Assembly (NCBI GenBank): GCA_040080835.1
Contig: JBEBHP010000008.1
Location: forward strand, 142,411 to 206,410
Direction: 5' to 3'
Origin: SZUA-430 sp040080835
Lineage (GTDB): Bacteria; Pseudomonadota; Alphaproteobacteria; Micropepsales; Micropepsaceae
DNA: 64,000 bases
Position 1 is the first letter of the stretch. The number at the start of each line of letters is the position of its first letter. Positions 9,060 to 16,857 of the stretch are shown here, one piece after another. The notes under the pieces are model-generated. The model ran no database searches. It worked only from the letters and a program-made list of their open reading frames with translations, and was not told the origin of the DNA. Both the position numbers and the translations under genes were made by a program.

Positions 9060-9204
9060 CACCTGTCTCCCGTCGAAAATCAGTCTCTGAAAACTAACAC
9101 GCTGAAATTCCAGAAGGCACGGGCCAAAAAGCCACCATGCACCACAAGGACGCTTGATCGCCGCCCCGCCCCTCGCGTATAGGACCACTCACTGAACAAC
9201 CGCT

Positions 9205-9280
9205 GTCCCCATCGTCTAGCGGTCCAGGACATCGCCCTCTCACGGCGAGAACAGGGGTTCGATTCCCCTTGGGGACGCCA
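9205..9280 (+). tRNA. tRNA-Glu (anticodon CTC)
   Basis: A 76-nt cloverleaf with encoded CCA. The acceptor stem GTCCCCA pairs with TGGGGAC. The anticodon stem TCGCC/GGCGA encloses loop CTCTCAC (anticodon CTC, reading GAG), and the T arm contains GGTTCGATTCC. Its 3' 44 nt are the left boundary of the integrated island, and the gene stays intact. Confidence 0.97.
9237..9280 (+). repeat. Left attachment site (attL core)
   Basis: The 44 bp from the anticodon loop to the CCA end of tRNA-Glu recur identically at 53795-53838 in the same orientation. The match breaks immediately on both sides. This is the classic product of tyrosine-recombinase integration into a tRNA 3' end. Confidence 0.93.
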
Positions 9281-9327
9281 AATTTATCAATATGTTATCG
9301 GAGAATAAGTCCCATTCGGCCCATTTA

Positions 9328-9350
9328 TGGGTACTTTTTGGGTAATATCA
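9328..9350 (+). promoter_or_regulatory. Putative integrase arm-type site, left
   Basis: TGGGTAC-TTTTTGGGTAATAT lies 48 bp inside attL. Nearly the same sequence occurs at 53677-53698 by the integrase start, and TGGGTACTAT recurs at 53779-53788 beside attR. Repeats at both ends of an integrated element, near the core sites, fit integrase or Xis binding sites. Confidence 0.5.
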
Positions 9351-9390
9351 AATCGCTGCCGTACAGTTGATGACAACTTCGCGACGCGCG

Positions 9391-9786
9391 CTATCGCGTC
9401 CTTCGCCCCCGAGGTTGGTCATGTATCAAATACGACGATGTGTGAGGACGCGCTTTGTCGAATAGAAACTCTTCCAGTTTCTGTCTTCGATACACCACCC
9501 GCCTTCCTATTTTCACATATTCAGGCCCACCACCAGTCGTTCGTAATTTGGCAAGCGTTTGCTTCGATAGACCTAGAAACTCCGCCGCCTTCTGCGGGCC
9601 AAGCGTGTTTGTGGATGAGTTATCAAGTGGCTTGGTTTGCACGACGGATTGAACGATTACAGTTTCCGATAATTCAACTTGAGCAATCCATTCAGAGACC
9701 TCCTGCCAGAGTCGAGATTCCTGATTGAGTATCTTGCTTCGCTTGTCCGCAAAGCGCGAGAGTTCGGTTAGCAGCCGCTTGTACAT
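9391..9786 (-). CDS. HTH_17/excisionase-like DNA-binding protein
   Basis: A 131-aa protein starting at ATG 9786 behind a strong AGGAGGGTCAG site. Residues about 63-110 form a MerR-type winged HTH of the excisionase class: KAAEFLGLSKQTLAKLRTTG, then YVKIGRRVVYRRQKLEEFL. The N-terminal half is a helical region with no match I recognise. It is the first gene inside attL and is transcribed toward the attachment site. It may be a recombination directionality factor or a regulator; the longer N-terminus is unlike a minimal Xis. Confidence 0.7.
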   Translation of the reverse strand: MYKRLLTELSRFADKRSKILNQESRLWQEVSEWIAQVELSETVIVQSVVQTKPLDNSSTNTLGPQKAAEFLGLSKQTLAKLRTTGGGPEYVKIGRRVVYRRQKLEEFLFDKARPHTSSYLIHDQPRGRRTR

Positions 9787-10217
9787 CTGACCCTCCTGTT
9801 GCCAATCTATCTAATACCCAATTCTCTGCAGGCTTAGGTTCAGAACCCAACCCTAACCATTCGCGACCTGCAGGGTTTCCGCAAGCACACTCAGACAGTC
9901 TTCAAGATCGACCCAATGTCGTGAAACCGCATGTTCACTTTCAAGCTAGTGAACCCGGATGCAGACTTTTTACTGTGCTTAAACTGCATGAGCTCGCGAC
10001 GCGCCAACGTGACGCTTCGGGCAGATTGTTCGCTCGGCTTCAACTCGAAGCACAGTGCCTTGTCAGCCCCTGGGGACTGCTCGTGCAGCCCAACCCCTTT
10101 CACGCACAATCAGTTCGGCAGCGCCTTTCCATGAAAGATTTTCGGGTCGCAAACCAGAGTACTAGACTTGTCACAATTGGCGAACCACAATGCCCCGAAC
10201 CTAGAGGCCCATTCGGA
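9787..10217. other. Leader region upstream of the DUF499 module
   Basis: About 430 bp between the divergent HTH gene and the DUF499 gene. A 7-bp dyad GTTCACT/AGTGAAC with an 8-nt loop lies at 9933-9954 and could be an operator. The DUF499 frame stays open up to 9921, but that extension lacks family resemblance. No separate gene is supported. Confidence 0.45.
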
Positions 10218-13200
10218 ATGTCACTTCAGAAACTCTGCAAACCTAGACCGTCTGTTTTCGCCGCGGACCGCCGCGCAACGGTCCTCAACCTCGATACCTT
10301 CCTCAAAGGCCAGGTCTCCGGCGCCGAGTTCTTCGAGGAAAACTACTTCACACATGGCATGGAAATTCTGGTCGATAGTACGTTCAGGCACCTGTCCGGA
10401 AAACAGTCCGGCTCGTCGGTGTTTGTACTGTCGCAGGCCATGGGCGGCGGCAAAACCCACTCCATGATCGCGCTCGGTCTGTTGGCGCGTCAGCCTGAGC
10501 TACGAAAGAAAGTACTGGCACACAAAGATCCGGCACCCAACCTGGGCCGATGCCGGGTGGTGGGATTCAATGGCAGAAACACCGATGCGCCGGGCGGCAT
10601 CTGGGGAAGCATCGCAGAGCAACTAGGCAAGTTCTCTGAGTTTGCTTCTTTTGTCGCCCCCATGCTCAACGCACCGGGCCCGGAGGCATGGAAAAAACTT
10701 CTCGGCGGTGACCCTCTCATCATCTTCCTGGATGAGCTCCCACCATACCTTGAGTATGCAGTCAGCGTTCCCGTCGGAAACGGTGATCTTGGTTTAGTGA
10801 CGAGCACCGCGCTGGCAAACTTGTTTGTCGCCGTGGCCGACACCGGGCTGGAAAATGTCTGCGTGGTTCTTTCAGACCTCGCTGGCACGAACTACTCAAT
10901 CGGGCAACAAAGCCTCCAGGCGGCATTCGGCCGTTCCGCGCAGCACATTTCCAATGAAGCCAAGCGTGCCGCTGTCCCCATTACCCCGGTTAACCCGAAC
11001 GGTGACGAGCTCTACCACATCCTGCGCAAACGGCTTTTTGAAACCATTGCACCCGACGACGAAATCAAGAGGGTGGCCACGGCCTACCGCGATGCTCTCG
11101 CGGAAGCCGTGAACATGAAGCTGACCGCGACAGTACCGCAGTCTCTGTACTCACGCGTCGTTGACTCATACCCCTTTCATCCAGACCTTCGCGAGCTCGT
11201 GGGTCGCTTCAAGGAGAATGAAGGATTCCAGCAGACCCGCGGCGTCATTCGTTTGATGCAAATGGTTGTCAGCGATCTATGGAAGCAGAAAAAAGCCGAG
11301 AAACTGGATCTGATTGCGCCATACGACATCGACCTTAACGCAGATGAAATCGCTTCTGAAATCCGAACAGTCAACTCGTCCCTCAGCGAAGCCATTGCAC
11401 ACGATATCGCGCGCAACGGCACCGCCGAAGTGGAAGAGATCGACAAAGCCAATGGAAGCGCAGATGCATCCGAGGCCGCGAAGCTCGTGCTCGTCGCATC
11501 ATTGGCCACCACGCCTGGTGCCATTCACGGCTTGAGAGAATACCAACTTGTCGATTGCCTTCAGAAGCCAGGTCGGGATCTCTCGACCTTCAAATCAAAC
11601 GTTCTCGACAAGCTGGCAATTCGCGCGTGGTACCTTCACAATTCGTCAGACGGTCGCCTGTTCTTTAAGAACCAGCAGAACCTTGCAGCCAAACTCCGCG
11701 CGACGGCGATGTCCCTGCATGCAGAGGTCGTAGATCGTCTTCTGCGTGAGCACCTCGAAAGCTATTTCGGACCAACCTTGCGCGACTGCTATCAGTCGGT
11801 CCACGTCCTCAAGCCCATCGATGAAGTTCAGCTGGATGTCGAGAAGTCCGCACTGGTAATTGTGCGCCCAGGCGAACAGGCAAACCAGCTCCCCATTTCC
11901 AGCGACTGGCAAGCGTGGTGGAACCAGCAGCAATTCAAGAACCGAGTTCTGTTCCTCACTGGAACACGCAACACCTATCAGAAAGTCATCGATGCCGCTC
12001 GCCAGGTGCGCGCCCTGCAGAGCATCCAGGAAGAACTTGAAGCCGACAAAACTCCACCGAACGACCCGCAGTGGAAGGCCCTGGACGGCCTCACGGACCG
12101 GGTAGCACTTCAGTTCAATGCTGCACTAAAGGAAGCATTCGACCAGATTGTCTATCCGTCCATCAACACTGCCTTGCGGACAACGTCTGTCGAACTTGCA
12201 TTCGCAGGTAACAGCAACGGCGAAGCAACCATCAGGAAGTCTTTGGAAACGGCAACCAAGTTCACTCCTGACATCAGTGGAGATTCCTTCCGCCTGAAGG
12301 CAGAGGCCCGCCTGTTCGGCGGCGGAAACGCGCAGTCAGTGCTTTGGTCCGATCTGAAGCGAAATGCCGCCACCAGCACGACCTGGCCACTGCACAAACC
12401 ATCCGCCCTCGACGACCTCAAGGCCGACGCCATACGTCGCGATCTTTGGCGCGAAGAAGGCAACTACGTACGCAAAGGCCCCTTCCCACCTCCCATGCCC
12501 TCGGTGGAGATCTTCAGACTCTCAACGGAAGACGATGGCGACGGCAAAACCTACTTGAAGATTGAACCGCTGCACGCACCAAACCTTGTGTTTGAGGTCG
12601 GAGACAAGGACCCCACACGAACATCCCTTCCGGTTCCCACGCCCGCCAAGTTTGAAGCGACGGAACTGCGCTACAGGTTCATGGCCTTCGATCCCAATGA
12701 TATGGTGCGAGTCAGTCCCGTCAAGGACTGGACGGCGTCCATTCGCCTGAAGCACAGGCTGCATGATCGCGGAGACCATCACGAAGTGGAACTACTGGCC
12801 CTTCCTCGATCGAACGCGATCACGATCCGCTACACAACCGACGGCTCTTCTCCCACCAACGCCGGAGCTGCAACCTACTCCGGACCATTCCGCATTCCTG
12901 CAGGCAGCCGGATCATTCTGGCGGTAGCATCGTCAGCCGGGCTCGGCATCAACTCCGAGCAGATTCGCATCACCCCTCCTCTGCCTGGCGTTCGGGAGGA
13001 CAAGATTGACGTCAGCAAGTCCGCTAGGTGGACGGGGATCTCCCGCTTTGATGATCCCGGCTCCGTGTGGAACTTTGTGCAAAGGCTGACTTCAACCAGC
13101 GGAATGCTTGCCTTCGACATACATATCACCGCAGAAAACGAAGACGGCTCGCAAGCTGCTGAGTTCCAGGGTGCTATGGATGCCGGATATGACAGTCCAA

Positions 13201-13355
13201 CTCTCAAATCGCTGCTTGAACGTCTGCAGGACATCGTTGGCGGCGACAAAATCCGTATGAGCGCAGGAACGCTTGGCTTCCCCACCGGACAAGCTCTGCT
13301 GGAATGGCTTAAGTCCACGAACCAGCAGTTCGACCAATTCAAGGTGAAACAATAA
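10218..13355 (+). CDS. DUF499 (PglY/BrxC-related) P-loop ATPase of an anti-phage module
   Basis: A 1045-aa protein using ATG 10218 (MSLQKLCKPRPSVF), where family resemblance begins. The Walker A is AMGGGKTHS (K79) and the Walker B IIFLDELPPY (D172, E173). The C-terminal third contains a chitobiase-like beta segment (YTTDGSSPTNAGAATYSGPF), often a substrate-contact module. DUF499 proteins are large ATPases found in several defence systems and related to PglY/BrxC. Here it directly precedes DUF3780, DUF1156 and PLD-helicase genes with no or minimal gaps, so all four are surely one operon. It probably acts as an ATP-driven scaffold or switch for the methylase and helicase; that role is inferred. 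Confidence 0.92.
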   Translation: MSLQKLCKPRPSVFAADRRATVLNLDTFLKGQVSGAEFFEENYFTHGMEILVDSTFRHLSGKQSGSSVFVLSQAMGGGKTHSMIALGLLARQPELRKKVLAHKDPAPNLGRCRVVGFNGRNTDAPGGIWGSIAEQLGKFSEFASFVAPMLNAPGPEAWKKLLGGDPLIIFLDELPPYLEYAVSVPVGNGDLGLVTSTALANLFVAVADTGLENVCVVLSDLAGTNYSIGQQSLQAAFGRSAQHISNEAKRAAVPITPVNPNGDELYHILRKRLFETIAPDDEIKRVATAYRDALAEAVNMKLTATVPQSLYSRVVDSYPFHPDLRELVGRFKENEGFQQTRGVIRLMQMVVSDLWKQKKAEKLDLIAPYDIDLNADEIASEIRTVNSSLSEAIAHDIARNGTAEVEEIDKANGSADASEAAKLVLVASLATTPGAIHGLREYQLVDCLQKPGRDLSTFKSNVLDKLAIRAWYLHNSSDGRLFFKNQQNLAAKLRATAMSLHAEVVDRLLREHLESYFGPTLRDCYQSVHVLKPIDEVQLDVEKSALVIVRPGEQANQLPISSDWQAWWNQQQFKNRVLFLTGTRNTYQKVIDAARQVRALQSIQEELEADKTPPNDPQWKALDGLTDRVALQFNAALKEAFDQIVYPSINTALRTTSVELAFAGNSNGEATIRKSLETATKFTPDISGDSFRLKAEARLFGGGNAQSVLWSDLKRNAATSTTWPLHKPSALDDLKADAIRRDLWREEGNYVRKGPFPPPMPSVEIFRLSTEDDGDGKTYLKIEPLHAPNLVFEVGDKDPTRTSLPVPTPAKFEATELRYRFMAFDPNDMVRVSPVKDWTASIRLKHRLHDRGDHHEVELLALPRSNAITIRYTTDGSSPTNAGAATYSGPFRIPAGSRIILAVASSAGLGINSEQIRITPPLPGVREDKIDVSKSARWTGISRFDDPGSVWNFVQRLTSTSGMLAFDIHITAENEDGSQAAEFQGAMDAGYDSPTLKSLLERLQDIVGGDKIRMSAGTLGFPTGQALLEWLKSTNQQFDQFKVKQ

Positions 13356-14003
13356 ATGGCGAAAGCAAAAGCGCCAAAGGCTCCAAAATCCAAGAACGAC
13401 AAGCCGCTGGGCTTGGGCTTCGTGCCCGCCGAGGCTCGACACGGCTTTCTGATCTCAGTCCCGGCAGGTAGCGCGCAAGGCGACCTAGTGTGCATCAGCG
13501 AGCACCGCGGCAATGAACTCGACAATCTCGCGGATCGAACCCTCTCCCCGGAAACAGTCGTCCCGAGCGATCCTTCATTGCGTGTGATGATTGACCGCGC
13601 ACGCTGGCTCGCACTCGCCCCCGCATTCTGGGACGAAGCCAACACTCGCCTTCGTGCCAACGGCTATCCGCAGGTAAAGTTTCAGAAGAACCCTGGCAAG
13701 CCCATCCCGGTGCACCCCTCATTAGGGAAGGAACTCTGCGTCCTCTGTTGGGCCGTCGAAGAGGCGTCAATTGACGACATCCCCAACGCCATCCGGAATT
13801 GGGAGGCCCTTGCCCCGGAAGAACGCTGGTGGCTTTACACCATGACGGTAGCAACTACCGGACAGGCCATGAACAAGGGTGTCGGTTGGCGCAAGGCGCT
13901 TCGCGCAGCAATGGCCGACAATCCCTTTATAAAAGGCGAAGGCGTGGCGCCGAAGTCTCGGCGTGAACTACTAGGCCACCCCCAAATGTCGCTTAAACTA
14001 TGA
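13356..14003 (+). CDS. DUF3780 protein of the anti-phage module
   Basis: A 215-aa soluble protein whose ATG immediately follows the DUF499 stop and whose stop overlaps the next start in an ATGA. A basic Lys/Ala/Pro-rich N-terminus (residues 1-17) could contact DNA or be flexible. The rest matches the DUF3780 pattern, including LGFVPAEARHGFLISVP, SLGKELCVLCWAVEEA and GWRKALRAAMADNP. The function is unknown. The family is found almost only between DUF499 and DUF1156 genes, so it is probably an obligate structural partner. Confidence 0.88.
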   Translation: MAKAKAPKAPKSKNDKPLGLGFVPAEARHGFLISVPAGSAQGDLVCISEHRGNELDNLADRTLSPETVVPSDPSLRVMIDRARWLALAPAFWDEANTRLRANGYPQVKFQKNPGKPIPVHPSLGKELCVLCWAVEEASIDDIPNAIRNWEALAPEERWWLYTMTVATTGQAMNKGVGWRKALRAAMADNPFIKGEGVAPKSRRELLGHPQMSLKL

Positions 14004-16852
14004 CCAGCCGCGCCGAACCAACCTCCTTTATTGAAACCCAGTTCCCAATCGCCCGCCTGTCAGCCGAAAGCTACAAGGAGCGCAAGGCGAACAACGGCCA
14101 AACTCTGACGCGCCTAGGAAAGTGGTGGGGACGCAAACCACTCATCCTCGTCCGCGCCTCCATCATCGGATTGTTGATGCCAGCATCGGACGATCCAAAG
14201 AAGGATCGGGAGATCTTCCTGAAAATTCTGACGATGGACGATGCAGGCACCTGGGACCGATGCAAAGCCTCATCCCAAGGAAAGACTTCAAAGAGGGAAT
14301 TTGATCGACTGCCTTACGCCGACCGCATCGCCAATTGTGAACGGCCGGAGAATGTTGACGGCCCTTCTGAAGCGGCCTGGAAAGAAATCAACAATCACCT
14401 TGGCACCAAGGCCTTATCGATTCCGGAACTGGTGGAACAGCTTGGCCAACGTACCTTCGGTCACACACCGCGTGTCGGCGACAGTTTCTGTGGTGGCGGA
14501 TCCATTCCATTCGAAGCCGCTCGCATTGGCTGTGAGGCCTTTGGCTCGGACCTCAATCCAGTCGCAGGTATTCTTACCTGGGCCAGCCTCAACTTGCTCG
14601 GCGGGGGCAAGGATGTGCAAGCAGAAGTTATGCGCATTCAAGCATCCGCGCTTGCCGAGGCTGATCGTCAAGTCTCCGACTGGGGCATCGAACACAATGA
14701 GCGGGGAGAAAGGATTGATGCCTTGCTCTACTGCGTTGAAGTCAAACCAGAGGGCAGCGAATACTACATTCCGCTCGCGCCAAGCTGGCTCATTGGTGAA
14801 AAATCTAAGGTTGTTGCGAGATGGCACAATTTCAAGGGTTCAGATCGATTAAAACCTGAGATAGTGGTCGTCAGCGATGCCGAACTACTGCTCTACAAAA
14901 ACAAGAAAGGCGCAACTGCAATCGACAGCCGCGCAGTTGATCCGTTCGACAACTCTCGATCCTGGTCAATTGAATCCCTTCGCGGGCCGGAAGGGCTCCG
15001 CCTCTGGACGAATGACGATGTGGTGCCAAGGTCCGGAGATGTATTCCAAGAGCGTCTCTACTGCATCCGTTGGATCGACAAGAACGGCAATCGAAGATAC
15101 GCTGCACCAGGTGCCGCCGACTTGGCGCGGGAAGACAATGTGCTTTCGCTGTTGCGAGAGCGCTTCGCAAATTGGCAGCGTGAGGGATTTATTCCGTCGA
15201 AAGCAATTCCCGAAGGCGGTGACAAAACGGAAGAACCAATTCGCACGCGCGGCTGGACTCACTGGCATCATCTATTCACCCCGCGGCAGTTGCTGACACA
15301 TGGGCTGCTTGCTCAGAAGTCGTCAATGCTAGCAACAACAAAAGCAACTCAGGTTGGATGCCTTTTGGGATTGGGACGAATGGCGAATTGGAATTCACGT
15401 CTCACAAGTTGGTCATCTGCAAAAGGCGACGAGAAGGGCAACCAAGTTTTTAATAATCAAGCACTCAACACACTAGCAACCTTTTCAACTCGGCCACTGC
15501 CAAAGTTGGACACAGTATGGCCAATATTTGCAGACCTATCGGAAACCAGCACCGAACTTGACCAGCGAACATCGAAAGAGAACACAGTATTACCAATTGA
15601 CGCACGTGATATTAAGGAGAGTTGCGATGTATGGATAACTGACCCGCCCTACGCCGACGCGGTCAACTATCATGAACTCGGAGACTTCTTCCTCGCATGG
15701 TACGATAAACAGCTTGCTAGCACTTTCCCAAAGTGGCCCCTCGATGCGCGAGCTGAGCTGGCAGTACGCGGCGACGGTGACGACTTTCGCCGAACAATGG
15801 TGGAGATCTACAAGAATCTTGCTCAACATATGCCCTCGAACGGCATTCAGCTTGTTATGTTCACGCATCAAGATCCAGCAGTTTGGGCGGACCTCGGCAT
15901 GATCCTTTGGGCCGCAGGATTGAAGGCAACCGCTGCATGGACAATTGCCACCGAAACAGGGGCGGCCGGAATAAAAAAGGGCAACTACGTGCAAGGCACT
16001 GTGTGCCTAGTGCTACGCAAGCGCCTGTCCAACGATCCAGGATTTCTTGACGAAATATTCCCGCTCGTGGAAGACGAGGTTCTAAGACAAATCGATTCAA
16101 TGAAAGCACTAGATGAAGACGGTGAACCGAACTTTAACGACGCGGATTACCAGCTTGCCGCCTATGCCGCCGCACTCAAGGTCCTAACCCAATACGGCAA
16201 CATAGACGGCAAAGACGTTGAACATGAAGTCTTCGCCGTGCGGGACAAGAACCAGAAAAGCGACTTCCAGGCGGTCATCGAACGCGCCATTGGCATCGCC
16301 TGCGATCACCTCATTCCAAAGGGATTGGAAAATACCTGGCGAGACCTAAACCTTGTCGAACGCTACTACCTACGCGCTCTCGACATTGAATCCCGCGGCG
16401 AACGCCGCAAAGGCATGTACGAAGAGCTAGCAAGGGGCTTTGGCACGATGGACATCAAACCGCTGCTGAAGTCCGACAAGGCCAATGGCGCGCGCATGTT
16501 CACGCCATCAGGCTTCGGCAAATCCATTCTGGCAACCGCCGAAGGTCAAACCACCGATGCGCCACGCAGGGGACGGGCAACGACCGCAGCCCTCCACCCG
16601 TTTGCCACTTCACCCTTGCGCCATTTGATGTTCGCCATCAGGGAGACGGCCGACGCCGATAACAACCCGGAACAGGCCCGCCAGTATCTCAGGGACACTT
16701 ACGGGCAAGCCTACTGGACCAAGCGTGAATTGTTCGTGGGCCTTCTCGACTGGATGTCCGCGCTGTCCAACGCCGAGGGAATGAGTGAGTGGAATAAAGA
16801 CTCCGAAGCCTGCCGCATCCTTGCCGGGCGCCTCAGAAACGACCATACCTGA
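14000..16852 (+). CDS. DUF1156 DNA (adenine) methyltransferase of the anti-phage module
   Basis: A 950-aa protein with the DUF1156 N-terminus (AESYKERKANNGQTLTRLGK then WWGRKPL, residues about 14-45). The SAM-binding motif FCGGGSIPFEAARIGC begins near residue 161 and is followed by the acidic SDLNPVAG. The catalytic motif DPPYADAVNYHE starts at D548, the [DN]PPY typical of N6-adenine or N4-cytosine methylases. The motif order (SAM motif before DPPY, far apart) and COG1743-like build fit PglXI-type enzymes. It likely marks host DNA for self recognition. The start overlaps the DUF3780 stop; the helicase gene follows after 5 bp. Confidence 0.92.
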   Translation: MTSRAEPTSFIETQFPIARLSAESYKERKANNGQTLTRLGKWWGRKPLILVRASIIGLLMPASDDPKKDREIFLKILTMDDAGTWDRCKASSQGKTSKREFDRLPYADRIANCERPENVDGPSEAAWKEINNHLGTKALSIPELVEQLGQRTFGHTPRVGDSFCGGGSIPFEAARIGCEAFGSDLNPVAGILTWASLNLLGGGKDVQAEVMRIQASALAEADRQVSDWGIEHNERGERIDALLYCVEVKPEGSEYYIPLAPSWLIGEKSKVVARWHNFKGSDRLKPEIVVVSDAELLLYKNKKGATAIDSRAVDPFDNSRSWSIESLRGPEGLRLWTNDDVVPRSGDVFQERLYCIRWIDKNGNRRYAAPGAADLAREDNVLSLLRERFANWQREGFIPSKAIPEGGDKTEEPIRTRGWTHWHHLFTPRQLLTHGLLAQKSSMLATTKATQVGCLLGLGRMANWNSRLTSWSSAKGDEKGNQVFNNQALNTLATFSTRPLPKLDTVWPIFADLSETSTELDQRTSKENTVLPIDARDIKESCDVWITDPPYADAVNYHELGDFFLAWYDKQLASTFPKWPLDARAELAVRGDGDDFRRTMVEIYKNLAQHMPSNGIQLVMFTHQDPAVWADLGMILWAAGLKATAAWTIATETGAAGIKKGNYVQGTVCLVLRKRLSNDPGFLDEIFPLVEDEVLRQIDSMKALDEDGEPNFNDADYQLAAYAAALKVLTQYGNIDGKDVEHEVFAVRDKNQKSDFQAVIERAIGIACDHLIPKGLENTWRDLNLVERYYLRALDIESRGERRKGMYEELARGFGTMDIKPLLKSDKANGARMFTPSGFGKSILATAEGQTTDAPRRGRATTAALHPFATSPLRHLMFAIRETADADNNPEQARQYLRDTYGQAYWTKRELFVGLLDWMSALSNAEGMSEWNKDSEACRILAGRLRNDHT

Positions 16853-16857
16853 CTATC